Source: Schizophyllum amplum
Taxonomy: Eukaryota > Basidiomycota > Agaricomycetes > Agaricales > Schizophyllaceae
Assembly: GCA_007026445.1 (NCBI GenBank)
Contig: VDMD01000016.1
Coordinates: 186,001 to 250,000, forward strand
Length of the DNA: 64,000 bases
Reading direction: 5' to 3'
Part shown: piece by piece, positions 1 through 11,689 of the stretch
How the letters are laid out: each line of letters opens with the position of its first letter
How positions within the stretch are numbered: the first letter of the stretch is position 1
Program-made: the position numbers and the translations under genes
The notes under the pieces: model-generated
What the model was told of the DNA's origin: nothing
The model's database searches: none
The model's input: only the letters and a program-made list of their open reading frames with translations

Positions 1-1082
1 ACGTCAAGATGGTCCACAACGGTATCGAGTACGGTGACATGCAGCTCATCTCGGAGGCATACGACATCCTCAAGCGCGGTCTTGACTTGTCCGAGTCCGA
101 GATCGCTGACATCTTCCTTACCTGGAACAAGGGCGTCCTTGACTCCTTCCTGATCGACATCACCGCGAACATTCTCAAGTTCAACGACGATGACGGCCAG
201 CCGCTCGTCACCAAGATCCTCGACCAGGCCGGCCAGAAGGGTACGGGCAAGTGGACGGCCATCGCCGCTCTCGACGCCGGTTCCCCTGGTATGCAATTCT
301 ATCAGTTGGTTTTTCGCAAGTACTGACTGCATTGTAGTCACCCTCATTGGCGAGGCTGTCTTCGCTCGCTGCCTGTCTGCCCTCAAGGAGGAGCGTATCC
401 GCGCCTCCAAGGCGATCGCCGGCCCCGCGAAGGAGGCGTTCAAGGGCGACAAGAAGCAGTTCATCGACGACCTCGAGCAGGCGCTCTACGCCTCCAAGCT
501 CATCTCGTACACCCAGGGCTTCATGCTCATGCGCGAGACTGCGAAGGAGGTAAGCATCCTCTCCCTCCCACATCTCCACCCCAGCTAACACCTCCGACCA
601 GATGAACTGGGAGCTGAACTACGCCGGCATCGCCAAGATGTGGCGCGGCGGCTGCATCATCAAGTCCGTCTTCCTATCCGACATCTCGAAGGCTTTCCTC
701 AAGAAGCTCGACCTCGAGTCCCTCCTCTTCGACGACTTCTTCAACAAGGCGATCGAGAACGCGCAGCCCGGCTGGCGGCGCGTTGTCGCGCAGGCCGTGC
801 TCTGGGGCATCCCCACCCCGGCGTTCAGCACCGCGCTCGCGTTCTTCGACGGCTACCGCAGCGAGATCCTGCCCGCGAACTTGTTGCAGGCGCAGCGCGA
901 CTACTTCGGCGCGCACACGTTCCGCGTGCTGCCCGGGAAGGAGAACGACAAGCTCCAGCCTGGCAAGGACATCCGTGAGTCCTATTCCTGTTGCATATCA
1001 GGACGTTATGCTCAATATCTGCGCAGACATCAACTGGACCGGCCGCGGCGGCAACGTCTCCGCGTCGACGTACATCGCTTAA
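1..1082 (+). CDS. GND1: 6-phosphogluconate dehydrogenase, decarboxylating (5'-truncated by window edge)
   Basis: NADP-dependent oxidative decarboxylation of 6-phosphogluconate to ribulose 5-phosphate in the cytosolic pentose phosphate pathway. Exons read 1-288, 338-549, 602-974 and 1027-1082, separated by 49-52 nt GT-AG introns that join in frame. The Rossmann NAD(P) domain lies left of the window. The window opens inside the catalytic motif [13 protein letters not shown], which carries the Lys and Asn expected to act in catalysis. The all-helical C-terminal domain follows, with [26 protein letters not shown] and the canonical fungal tail [18 protein letters not shown]. No frame breaks are seen in this gene. 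Family assignment is certain from continuous similarity; only the N-terminus is missing. Confidence 0.97.
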
Positions 1083-1811
1083 GCGCTGGTCGTTGGCGCG
1101 CAGGGGTGATTTGTCTACCGCATACGGCGGCTGGCGATTGGTGTTCGTCCACAACCTATTGACGGGATTATAGACGGCTGTAAAGCTATAGTGTGTATAC
1201 GGTAAACTCAATTGTATCAACGAAGCAGAGAAGCGCAAAATGCAATTGTACTTTTTGTACTGTACTCGTCGGTCTGAGGCAAGGGGTGGTTATCAAGAGA
1301 TGTAAGTATAAGTAGTTGTAGGGTTCCAGTGACGACTGGAGACCGAGCTGCGGCTTATCCAGCTTTCAAGAGTATGATGTACACATGACAAGAGGATGAC
1401 TTTCGACTGATGGGCGACCAGCGTAAAGGGCTGGATAGCGACTTGCATCATGTGCGTCGAGAGGAACAAAGGCTTCTGAATGGGGAACATATAGACACAC
1501 TTGCTTTGTTGAACTGTCATGTGACTTGAACTTTCATAAAACATCGGCTGTAGATGGCGCAAACAGTATCAGTCTGCCAATTTCGCTGCAGTTCTGACAA
1601 TCGTAGGTAGTATATTATGTGGACCGAGTACATCAGATTGCAGTAAGTAGTGAAAAAATGCATTGCGGGATAGATAGATGGGGCGTATATTACCGTACTA
1701 AGACTCATGCACATGTCACTCAAATCCACATGGAAGGCCCTTCAAATCGTCTGTGAAAGCACAGAGCATTGCTTGTTAGTGTCAACCTGGCATGTTTGTC
1801 ATGCGGAAGAC
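1083..1811. other. Intergenic, convergent 3' ends
   Basis: Lies between the stop of 6PGDH and the stop of the opposite-strand F-box-like gene, so it should hold two 3' UTRs. It is AT-richer than its neighbours. Short reading frames here show no codon structure or splice logic, and I see no RNA gene. Confidence 0.6.
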
Positions 1812-3539
1812 TCACTCGGAAAAGGGATAGTCGGGACGGCGTAGCGGCAACGCCTTGTACATCTCGACGCATGAGTCGAGCCCATATATGTCCAACGGTC
1901 TGTCACTGTCTCGAATTCGTTGCACTATATATGGGGGCAAGGGCGTCGTCAAGTGCACTTCGTTCCGTTGCAATGCAGATGCGCCCCAGCTCATCGCATC
2001 GAGCATGCGTTGGACACTGTAATCGTCCAGTTCTCGGCAACGCCAGGTGAAAGCCTCGAGAGCGAGCGCCCTAGGCTTCGCCAGTGTACGTGGGTCGTGA
2101 TAGATGCTGTAAATACTGGGTGGCTGGGGTGGGAGGAGGTCGACAACACCTTCGATAAACTTGTGGAAGTCCGGCACTCGCTGCTCCAAGAACACGCTTC
2201 ATCGAGAGTGGGGGTGTATTCGATGGCGAGCGACCGCAGTTCGGCGCCATCACTACGAGCTCTGCAATTTCTTCGATACCCATCGACAGAGATGACGAGT
2301 CGCACGCGAGCCACAGATGCAGAAGGTCGCAGCATGACCTCTTGAGCAGTCTGAGCAATCGCGGCATCGAGGTATAAACGGCTCTGAGATTGGATAGGGA
2401 AGGTGTATTGACATAATCGATGAATTGATTCATGTCTTTGTTCGTCGAGGGACTTTCTTGCCGCCGTATCGACAGAGTAAGCTCCTGCAGTTCCGGCAAG
2501 CAGAAAGCTCTGGGGGAGGTTCAGGCTTCCAGACGTACGCCCGCTGACCTCGAACCACAACTTCTGTAGAAAGGTGCCGTTGGTAGGACATGTACGTAGA
2601 TCGAAGGTGTCGGCGATTCAGATGCCATATTCGTGATCTGCGCCCAAGGCAAGGAGCAGGCAGTCGGAAGGGCCTGCTTCCATCTTGCCTTCCTTGGATT
2701 GTTAGCTGACTCAGAAGAGGAGCACGTTGAAAGAAGACAGGAGGGCTGTAATCGGTGTTATAGATTTCTCGCTTGCATTCACCGTCGAATGCGAGGGCTG
2801 CCGCCTTAGTTGTGGGAAATCGACGAGGGTGCACATATGCTCCATTCGCGACCATGGTATGCGTAGGTCGAGCGCCTTGCAGCGGGCTGCGTGTACGATG
2901 AAGTATCCAAAGTGTCTATCGGTTTCTCCTCATCGTAGCGCCCTGAGGGACCATCGTGAAGGGCCAGTCGCAGCGAGGGATACGGAACGTCATGCAAGCA
3001 TCGGTTTGCTCGCTCTGAGTTCACGATGGTGCTGTATTAGAGAGGTAGTCGGACGTCATACCAACATATGGCTGAAGTTCGGTTGCGCGCAGAGTGATCT
3101 GCCGCCACCATGCACAGACGTGTGGTGGCGGGAAAAGAAACGACGGCAGGAAAATGGGCATGATCGTCTCCTCTTCATGTGATATGTAGTAGTCAAGTGG
3201 GGTGCAGTGTTCCACAGTGTAGTACTGCAAACTTTCGACCCGCACATGATGGAATATCTCCATGAGCAGCTCAACAGGGAGTCGACGGATAGGCGCCCTG
3301 AGCAGAGCTTCTCGGCGCTGGATATCGGCCTGCAAGTAGTCGTGCTGCTTCTGTAGCACCAGCAGCTGCTCTGTGATAAGGTCGGCTTCAGCCTGTATGC
3401 CCGCGATCTCCTGCTCAAGCGTGTTGTGCAAGGCTGGCGGCGGATTAGCGCCCGATCTGAGCATGGAAAGCCATCCATCGTTGTCGTAGATGGGGTCCCG
3501 TTGAGCGGTCAGTGAATCTACGACTGTCGACGTATCCAT
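1812..3539 (-). CDS. F-box-like domain protein (agaricomycete family)
   Basis: Likely substrate adaptor of an SCF ubiquitin ligase, by family. Exon 1 (from 3539) gives MDTSTVVDSL, a coiled-coil stretch around residues 40-75 (EIAGIQAEADLITEQL), then the F-box-like core IRRLPVELLMEIFHHV at about residues 92-108 and the typical VCAWWRQITLRA. Splitting by several short introns is evident: one begins at gtatgacg after LQPYV, and another lies near 2505-2550. Downstream pieces such as FFQRAPLLSQLTI, MPELQELTLS and CCDLLHLWLAC have the leucine-rich pattern usual for this family. The last exon runs to PDYPFSE. Exact middle exons are not resolved, and a frame change near 2180-2200 (after SNTPPLSMK) may be an unmodelled intron or a sequence error. 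The substrate is unknown. Confidence 0.75.
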
Positions 3540-4102
3540 TAAGCAGCGAAGTAGATGCCACGGCTGGTGACGGTGTCGGTCGTGGTGGGCGAAGTTGAAG
3601 TTGGACCGTGAGACTAAATTGAAGATGTGACTCTTGTGTGACAGGATGACGTGTCGTGACCTTGGACCTGCCGTCTCCGCGCCGAGCTCGGTTACTACCT
3701 ACTTGCAGATTATAGTCCAGAGAGTGTGAGCGCCAGCAGGCAGCAGCACTTCAATTTACAGACCAACGCGATAACTAGTTAAAGTAAGGAGCACAAGTAC
3801 AGAAATCACACGAACACTGAGATACCGAAAGTGCGGACGAGGGAGTAGCACTAGGTATAGGTAAAGAAACACAAAGCACGGGACAGAGGTATACTGTGAG
3901 CGGAAGGACACATACGTAGCAGGAAAGGGACAGAGCGAGAACGAGATACATTACAGTGTACGTATGTAGAGGGGAAACCGGGAGGCAGACAAGACTGATG
4001 AGGAAACGATGCGCGTGACGAAGAGCGTTGCGAGCAAGACAGACGAGACATATACCGTGCAGCGAAGGGCACTAGGAGGAGACAGAAGCACAGCGAAACC
4101 TC
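3540..4102. other. Intergenic: F-box-like gene promoter and downstream 3' UTR
   Basis: Sits upstream of the F-box-like start and downstream of the next minus-strand gene. Purine-rich on the plus strand, with no splice-consistent coding and no convincing TATA element. Confidence 0.5.
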
Positions 4103-5391
4103 TCAGGCTTTGCGCACCGCCAGCTCCTCCGCCCTGCGCACAAGCTCCTCATCCACCTCCAGCCCCCCATAGTGGCACGCCAGGCTATAGAACGACAGCT
4201 GCTTCTCGCATTCAACCCGCCTGTCCAACGCCGCATTCGCCAACCTGCGCGCCTCCAGAACCACGCGCCGCGGCGCCAACGCAGGCTCGACCTCGCTGCC
4301 CGGCGGGGGCAGCTCGCCATGGTGCTGACGGCGGAAGGCGATCTTGGCCATGATCTCTACCGACTGTAAAGCTTTGTTGGCGTTCCGGATGGCTCGGTCG
4401 GCCTTGAGAATGCGCTGGCGGAGGCGGTCGCCGGCAAAGGCGACATCGTTTTCGGTGGGAAGGGGGACGTCCTCGGGGACTTTGTCCTCAATGACCGCAC
4501 GGCGGCGGCGGGCAACGGAGGCGGCGTAGGGGCTGATGGCTTTACGTGCAGCGCGGTTGCCGCGAGAGATGGGCGAGGGAGAGCGGCGGGGCGGTGCTTT
4601 GGGCGCGACGTCCAACTAGGGGGGAACGTCAGCATGAGCTTCCTCATGGAAATGGACTTAGGCATACCTGGAAGATACTATCGTTGAGCGACTCGATGAT
4701 AAGCTCGTCGTGTGTCGCTACATGTAACTGCAGTCATTATCAGCGACTGCAGATACAGGACAACGGGGAAGGGCCACATACATCGTTCATGGCCTGAACG
4801 ACCTCGGGCTCCAGCGAGCCTTCGCGCGGCGTCGCCGGCATAGACCCATCCGACTCGGAGTCGGACGTGCTCTCTGATGAAGCGTAGCACGACGTACTCT
4901 CGTCCGACGACATCGAGGGAACCGGAGAGCTGTGGCGAGAGTGAGGTAGACCAGTGATATCCATGCGGGCGATCTTCTCAACGAGCGCGTTGTACTTCGT
5001 CTGCTGTTTCTGACGCCTGCGCTCCTGCGCGCGCGCACGCCGCTCGGCGCGGTCCAACTTCGTCATATCTCTTATGACGTTAACCATAGTGCACTCGTCG
5101 TCGCAACGCAGAAGGCCGTGCGTGGTCAGAGAGAAATCCTTGTAGGGGTCGCGCTACGGCGGCCAAGTCAGATTGAGAGTAGCAAGGAGAGGATGGGAAA
5201 CATACCCGACTGGAGCGTTCGTTGATTTTCTGCTCATGAGCTGTCAGGCTCGCATACCTAAATTTTCTGATTCCAAAGGAGTGAGAGGTCTTCCAAAAGT
5301 CCGCCTTCTTGTTCTTAGGCTCGGAATCTTCAATCCACCTGCGTGGGGGCGTCCGGCGAGCGAACTGGCGTTTAGCAATGCGGTGGCACAT
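4103..5391 (-). CDS. Unrecognised basic, coiled-coil protein (about 376 aa)
   Basis: I do not recognise this family. The model uses exons 5391-5206, 5153-4782, 4727-4668 and 4615-4103, all joined in phase 0 by 52-54 nt GT-AG introns, which is strong evidence for a real gene. Exon 1 starts MCHRIAKRQFAR. Exon 2 contains DPYKDFSLTTHGLLRCDDEC and then the charged helix MTKLDRAERRARAQERRRQK. A Ser/Asp/Glu-rich linker follows (STSDSESDGS). Exon 3 is only 20 codons. The C-terminal exon begins LDVAPKAPPRRS and has long Ala/Arg/Glu helices (KADRAIRNANKALQSVE, LEARRLANAALDRRVECEK) that look like coiled coil. No signal peptide or membrane segment. The mostly basic N-terminal half and acidic linker suggest a scaffold or nuclear protein, but that is inference. 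A start upstream of 5391 in the same frame is possible. Confidence 0.7.
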
Positions 5392-6694
5392 GGCGTCGGT
5401 GTGTCGTTGGGAGCAGAAGGGTGAGACTGGATCGGTGTGTGATTGCTGGGGCAAGGCTTCAACGTCGAAGAAGGTGCACGTCGACGGGAGATCTACGAAG
5501 GCATGAGTACTGTGGGAAGGAGCGCGTCCACAACAACTCACGAGTTCAACCAAGCCAACGGGCGAGGAGACAGGTAGTCTTTGAGGCGGCGCCTACTGAA
5601 GACGCAGTGTGGCGTGGAGGGTCCAGACGTGAATGCTTGTGGCAAACGAAATACTCTGGGCGGCTTGCTCAAGGATGAGCGATCGGGGCTGGCAGGGACG
5701 GAAATGGGGGCAGGCAGCAGATATGGCTGGGGGCTCGCTTTAAGACGATAGTGGTGGTGGGAGTCAAGGAGCTGTGGGAACCGGCTGTGCGCCGGTGCGG
5801 TGGTGAAAGATCACCGGCTAGCAGGGGGTCATGCGGCCGGCGCGGCCGGCAGAAGCCCATTGATGGTGAGAACAATGGAAGGGCCCGCCGGGGATTATCG
5901 CGCTCCCTGACTCGGGGATGGCCTTGCCTCGCTGCATCGTCGCGTGTATCGCGATTGCACAAATGTCTGCGAGTGAGAGCAATGTCTGCGCCAGCTTGCA
6001 GAGGGTGGAGGAGGTGAGAGAAATCGATGACATCCCTCACTGAAGATCAGTGCTCCGAGCTGTAATACCTGGCACTGCGACTTGCTACAGCTGTTGTTGG
6101 GTACATTCAACGAAGTGTCAGTGGCTGTGGATGCTAGTAAGCAGGGCTTATTCAATCTTGCTGATGAAAGACTGCTGTTCACAGCCAAAATACTTGCACT
6201 GGGTGGACACTGCAGCGCGGCGCGGCGCGAAGAGCACTAGGCTGCCGCCGGCCTACACTTGATGGAAGCGCATGCAACGAGGATGGTGGGCATCATAACA
6301 TCGATATTGATTATCAGCAGAGTACAATGGCGTAGCGTTACAAGACAGTGTGAAAGGGTGCTTGCAGTGGGGACTGCTGATCTCCTGAATTGTAGGGTTA
6401 GTATATGTAGGGCACGGAAGAGCGCGAGGGGATGGTGAGGATCAGAGAACCGAGAATCGACAAAGCACAATGGCTTCAGACGGCACTTCCTATTGCTTCG
6501 GTGTATTCATCATAGAGAGAGAAAAGAAACGATGCTCACCTTGAGATACAAGAGTGACGAACGTACAAAAGTGAAGACGGAAGATGGGAGCGGGATGGAA
6601 GTTTTATTATGCGCGTCCGACGCGTTTACGCGATCGGGCCAAATACGCGCAACCACAAACGCCACAAAGTCACCCCAACTCTGCCAGTGACGCC
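5392..6694. other. Intergenic, divergent promoter region
   Basis: About 1.3 kb between two divergently transcribed genes. Overlapping short frames around 5670-6260 have no common splice pattern and no recognisable motif. I see no RNA gene or repeat. Confidence 0.5.
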
Positions 6695-7594
6695 ATGGCG
6701 GATGTGCGCGCGCTGCTCAAGGCGAAACGACAGCAGGCGGCTCCCCGCATCGCCCATCCTCTAGCCCTCTATACCCAAAACAATCAGCTCCAATGCCGCG
6801 CCTGCAATGTGCCCGTGAAGGAGTTTATGTGGGAGGGACATGTCGGGAGCAAGAAGCACCGCACTGCCGTCGCCCGCATGCGCGAAGAGCAGGCGCGTGC
6901 AGAGGAGGAGGCGCGGTCCAATGAGGCGAATCAAGAGGAGGAGGACGATGCCGACGAGGACGCGTACGAGCAGGCGGACGGTGCGAAGCGCAAGAAAGCG
7001 TCTTCGCCATCGGCGCCGGCCAAGCGACACAAGCCCGACACCGCCAGTGGGTTTCCTGGAAATTTCTTCTCTGACCCTACGCGACAACTCCCCACACCAT
7101 CTGCTGACGACGAAGAGGGAGAAGACGGCGAAGGGATGCAAGTGGACGGGCTGCCAGCCGACCAGCAACCGCCAGCTGCAGACGATCCCCTCGCCGCGGA
7201 GTACGCGGCCTTCATGGCGAGCGTGGCGCAGACTTCCGCCGACGCTGCAGAGACACAACACGACACTTACGAACGCGCGACTGTCTTTGCGGAGGCGGCG
7301 ATAACAACGACGCGCTCGTCGGCATGCCTGTAGTCGCTGAACGCGTAGACGAGGGTGCGCCGCCGGACGATCCCGAAGAGACGGAAGACCAGAAGCGCGT
7401 GCGCATAGACAAGGAGATTATAATGGATCGGTACGCGCCCTTTCCCTTCTCTGGGAGCGGATGTCAGCTAACAATCCCTCAGACTGGTCGAGGAGGAGCG
7501 TGCACAGGAAGAAGCAGACATGAGGGTAATACTCATGAAGCGGCGTCTGGAAGAGTTGAAGGCACGCAAGGCGAAGAGAAAGGCCGGTTCATGA
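6695..7594 (+). CDS. ZNF830/CCDC16-like U1-type zinc-finger protein
   Basis: Animal relatives (ZNF830/CCDC16) are nuclear proteins of splicing and genome maintenance. Start at 6695 (MADVRALLKAKRQQAAPRI). The U1/matrin C2H2 finger is CRACNVPVKEFMWEGHVGSKKH at about residues 31-52, so Cys-x2-Cys and His-x5-His are intact (this string is broken here only by my residue count: CRAC, GH, KKH). An acidic linker follows, then SGFPGNFFSDP. After the 52-nt intron 7431-7482 the conserved C-terminal helix reads IIMDRLVEEERAQEEADM and MKRRLEELKARKAKRKAG. Between about 7283 and 7300 the frame must change by one base (from ERATVF to GGGDNNDALVG); one missing T in the run at 7283-7287 would restore it. Otherwise the gene looks healthy. 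Family call is firm, exact function inferred. Confidence 0.85.
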
Positions 7595-8340
7595 CAAGTG
7601 CGCGAAGTACAAGGTGCGTATTAGCGAACCCAGATCTCAATCATATTGACGGAGAGGCAAATTCTATGTTCACGTTGTCCTCGTTCCCAGACGCTATGTA
7701 CCGCAAAGCGGGCATATCCTCGCTATATCGCCTACTGCAACAACTCTAGCGACGTTCTGAACATTGCTCTTGTTCCTCTTACTGCTTGCTTGTTTACGTT
7801 CGACCCCACATCGTCCTCATGCAATAAGATCGGAAGTATACGTCCCACAAATGTCCTCGATGTCCCCAAACTGTTTGAGTCGGCGTATGCCAGTCATATA
7901 TCAGCACAAACTCGCGACTTGCGAGCCTCGAGGTAGGTCTGCCCTGCTCATGAGGTTTACGAGTCTGCGGATGCCAACCATGTGTACCCTATGATAGGCT
8001 AATGAGCTTACAGGCGCATGCTGAGCGCATGCGGAAACTAACCACGATTGGCTCATCGACGCGATGCAACGGGGCCAAGCGCACGACTTTCCTTCGCGGA
8101 CGCCTTCGTCTTGCGGGATGACAAACGGATGCTACCCGCCGGTCTTATGGTCACTGCTGTAATCGTATCGTCGATCTCCGATGATAGCGAGACTACATAA
8201 TGGGCCCGTGGCAGGTCCTGGCTATAAAAACTCGATGTTCGACGTCACTGGGTTTCCATCCCTTCTCCTATTCCCTGCATTCTGCTTGAAGACACGCTAT
8301 CGGCGCATTTCTTTGCTTTCTTCTTGCCCCACTCAATATC
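7595..8340. other. Intergenic with promoter of the downstream dehydrogenase
   Basis: 3' flank of the ZNF830-like gene and promoter of the next gene. Apart from the TATA element near 8223 I see no coding or RNA feature. Confidence 0.5.
8223..8230 (+). promoter_or_regulatory. TATA box of the dehydrogenase gene
   Basis: TATAAAAA lies 118 nt upstream of the ATG at 8341, in a good position for a core promoter with an 80-90 nt 5' UTR. Confidence 0.55.
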
Positions 8341-9293
8341 ATGTCCGCCAACATTCTCACTAGCAAGTGTGTCCTCGTTACCGGTGCCACGGCGGGCATT
8401 GGGCGCGCCCTCGCGCGCGAGATCCGCGACCTACCCACGCACCCGACGGTCCATCGCAGCTCGACGCTGTTATCCTGAATGCGGGAGTTCAGAACATGGT
8501 CAACTTCGCGGAGCCAGAGAAGGTGGATTTCTCCAGTAAGCAATTTTTTGCTCTTGTCTTCCATTGACAATGCGAGTGTAACTGCTCTTTCATAGAGATC
8601 AGCAGCGAATTCAACATTAACTACCTCGCGGTCGTCAGCATGATGACTGCTTTCTTGCCGCACCTCATCAAGATTGGTGTAAGTCATTAGGCGTCCTTGC
8701 GGAGTCGGTCGGGTCGCTCAAGCAACATCGCAGAAGGAGCGCCCTGCATTGCTTGTCCCAGTGACCTCTGGCCTCGCTATGATTCCTCTGCCCCCTGTCT
8801 GCAACTACTCGGCCACGAAGGTGCGTACAGCGCGCGGGAAGGCAGAGCAATGCACTGACGGCTGTCCGGATGCAATCAGGCCGCACTTCATAGCCTAACC
8901 TTCTCGCTCCGTATCCAGATGGAGAACGCGAAGACGAACGTCCACCTTCTGGAGATAATTCCTCCGTAAGCGCCATGTTATCTTTCACGATTTCCTTTCC
9001 CGCTGACGCTAGCTTTCTTAGCCTCGTCGAGTCAGAACTACACGATGGTAAGACGGAGAAGTTTGGTCAAGCTCGAAAGATGGGACTGACATGTCCTCGT
9101 AGCGGAGGGTACGACGGAAACACTCTCCAAATTCTGGATGCCGCTGGCTGAGTTCACCAGCATCGTTATGGAAGGTTTGAAGGAGGGCAAGATCGCCATC
9201 GCGGCGGGTATGGCCGCTGCCACTTACGATAGGTTTGAGAAGCCCAAGGAGAACTTCAAGAACGGGATGATGGACGTGAAGATGACGAAATAG
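8341..9293 (+). pseudogene. Short-chain dehydrogenase/reductase (DltE-like) with internal deletion
   Basis: NAD(P)-dependent SDR of unknown substrate. It starts MSANILTSKCVLVTGATAGI with the TGxxxGIG cofactor loop. The sequence then jumps from REIRDLPTHPTV directly to LDAVILNAGVQ, so the stretch that normally carries beta2 to alpha3 (roughly 40-50 residues) is absent and the frame is lost: a stop follows at about 8478. Downstream exons are otherwise normal and correctly spliced: SSEFNINYLAVVSMMTAFLP, then VPVTSGLAMIPLPPVCNYSATK with the catalytic Ser, Tyr and Lys (YSATK), HSLTFSLRIQMEN, HLLEIIPP and a C-terminal exon ending VKMTK at 9293. Five short introns are visible. Either a recent pseudogene or an assembly collapse of about 130-150 bp. 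Confidence 0.75.
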
Positions 9294-9455
9294 ATGTTTC
9301 GGCTTTGTACATACAGGAAAGGAAGACTTCAAAGGGATGCATCTGCTGACTGACCCAACCAACGAAGAGAATATGCACAAGGGTCTTGTCGAGCTCGTGT
9401 TTTGACTCACACCCGTATTATCAACCTTCGGTATCGTACATGTTCAATTCAGCGG

Positions 9456-10892
9456 CTAAGCACTCGTGAGCTCAACGATGTAGGCCAGCCCGAGCTTCGC
9501 GAACTCGAGTGACTGCTCGAACGAGAAGCCATTCACATTGACTGTGTCGCTGGCGCTGTGGATGTTGGGGTTGTCGGTGCCGAACGTCGTCTCGAATGGC
9601 ATCGAGCTAGGGTAGCCGTTCTCGTTCCAGCTGGCATGGTCGGAGCAACCGTAGCCGCACTATTTGGGCGACTTACTTAGCACGCGGTTCGACGCGGGTT
9701 GTGGAGAGGGCTTACCCGGCCTGTGTCGTAGCCGATGGACAGATACTCGTCGACCAGGCTCTTCTCGAAGGTGGTAAGGCCGCTGTCCACGTTGTCGGTC
9801 ATGAAGGAAACATGGGGCGTGCGACCGGGCGCGGTGCTGCGAATAAGATGAGCGGGAAGCTGGATGATAGACCGTTCAACGAAACGTACTAGGCAGTCAT
9901 GTCCAACTGCATCATCGCGTAGACCTCGACACCGTCCTCCGCGTACTGCGTCGCAATGTCCTGTGAGCCCAGCAGGCCGCCCTCCTCACCCGCGTACCAC
10001 TGGAACTCGACGGGGGTCGCGGGCGTGTAGCCAGCCTCAGTAAGGACGCGGAAGATCTCAAGGAGGTTCATCGTGCCCGAGCCTGTAGTGCCCGGTCAGA
10101 CAATGCTGAAGAACATGGGCTGGTGCTCACCATCGTCGTCCGCGCCAGGTGCGCGGCCAGACATTGCGCTGCGGAGGTTGATGGAGTCCATGTGTCCGCC
10201 GAGGATGGTGACGGGGCCATCAGAGGCGCCGTCGATGTGAGCAATGATACTGTACTGCGTGAAGCTGTGGTTAAACGCGCTGACAGTGATGCCGTCCTTG
10301 CCACGGGCAAGCTACAGGTGAAGGTGAGCAAGTGAGCAAAGACAGTACGTAGATTTACTACGCACGGCCGTCGCAGTGTTGAAGATGTAGTCGCTGGCGT
10401 CCCTGCCCGTGGAAGACCTGTAGTAGCGGTTGTTGAAAGAGGTGAGCTTAGTCAAGTAACCCTTCATGCTGTCGATAGAAAGGTCCTCCAACAGAGGGTT
10501 GACCGCATCTTGGTGTGAGATGGACGGGTCTGACGATTTTGAGCAACGAATGTGATGCATTTCATTATGTCGGCTCACAGTTGACCTTCTTTGCCGCCAC
10601 CTTCTTGTTCGCAGCAAGCTTCTCCGAGCGCTCGTAGACCTCCGTGATGTCGAGCTGTGGGCATACAGGTGAGTGATGATGAGAAGGCAGCGTGACCACG
10701 TACGAAGTTCTGGCCGTCAATCTTGAGCTGCAGCTTTTCGTCCTCTGACTTCCAGACCGGCTCCGCGCCCTTCTCAAGGCGCAGGAGACGTAGACCGGCA
10801 GCGACGTTCGTGTCGTACTCGGAGCGCGCGACGGGTACCGCGGCCGCAAGGGCCGTGAGTGCGAGCAAGACGAAGCCGAGGAGAGACTGCAT
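9456..10892 (-). CDS. Secreted M28 leucine aminopeptidase
   Basis: Extracellular di-zinc exopeptidase of the Aspergillus LAP1/Vibrio AAP type. The start at 10892 gives a signal peptide ([20 protein letters not shown]) followed by a propeptide. The catalytic domain shows every metal-site motif: GGHMDSI (His, Asp), DDDGSGT (bridging Asp), GEEGGLLGS (general-base Glu and ligand Glu), MQLDMTA (Asp) and CSDHASW (His). The Cys pair around CGYGCSDH matches the usual disulfide. At least six short introns are required. One starts right after LDMTA, so the apparent stop there is intronic and the reading resumes [12 protein letters not shown]. The product ends IVELTSA at 9456. A minus-strand TATA element sits about 55 nt upstream. 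With the A1 protease at 19-21 kb it fits extracellular protein degradation. Confidence 0.92.
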
Positions 10893-10942
10893 GACGGGGA
10901 AAGGTCGGTCTGGAGTGGTCTGAAGCACCCCCGCATGCGGGC

Positions 10943-10951
10943 CCTTATATG
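10943..10951 (-). promoter_or_regulatory. TATA element of the M28 aminopeptidase gene
   Basis: Minus-strand CATATAAGG about 50-60 nt upstream of the ATG at 10892. Position and sequence fit a core promoter. Confidence 0.5.
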
Positions 10952-11689
10952 CTGGAGGTCGCTATCGCGGCGCCGGCTGGACCATTGTCGTAGAAGCAAA
11001 CGCCCACGCGTTGCCAAGAAGAATCTGAAGATGTACAGATGGGCGCTTCGCGCGTCTTGGGCGTCGTAAATACGGAGCACGCTGTCCGTATGTGGGGTGT
11101 CGATTCGGCCCTTATATGCACCTCAAGGTCGTAGGGGGAGCCCATACGAGCACATGGCCTTGTGATCTCAGCGAGGCGGTGGCGGCGTTCCCTGGCCTTC
11201 TAGAGTACATGGGGAGCAGCCAGAGCAATGTGGGTTCGAGGCTTACGCGAGTGTTCAACGTTTGCAGCCATGAGAGCGCGCAAGCTCCTTCATAGGAAGG
11301 AAGGCTGAACCGACCCTTACTGCTGCAGGACCACGCGGTTTGTGTTCGGGACTTCAGTCTTCGTAGATAACATAAATGGACCCGAGAGAAAAACCGTGAG
11401 CTGAGCGTGTGGGACTTCAGCTTGACTGAATAAGGAGGAAGAGTTGATTGCTGTAGTGGACACCACGCTGGAACGAGCGAAGTGAAGAACGTTCATCGAG
11501 GGATTGTCAGGATCCGCGCATGCTGGCAGCCTTGATCAGGGAGATCGTCTGGCCATGCTCTCGTAGAGGCTTGCAGTAGGCGAAGGCGGAAAACAAGGCA
11601 TATCAGAGTGGAAGTTGACGAGAAAATCACAGCATGATCATGGTCGTGGACAAGCAATGCATCGATCAGCAAAAACGGGCAAAAGTGTT
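10952..11689. other. Intergenic upstream of the aminopeptidase
   Basis: No gene seen. The minus-strand run just left of the tRNA contains T tracts suited to RNA polymerase III termination. Confidence 0.5.
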
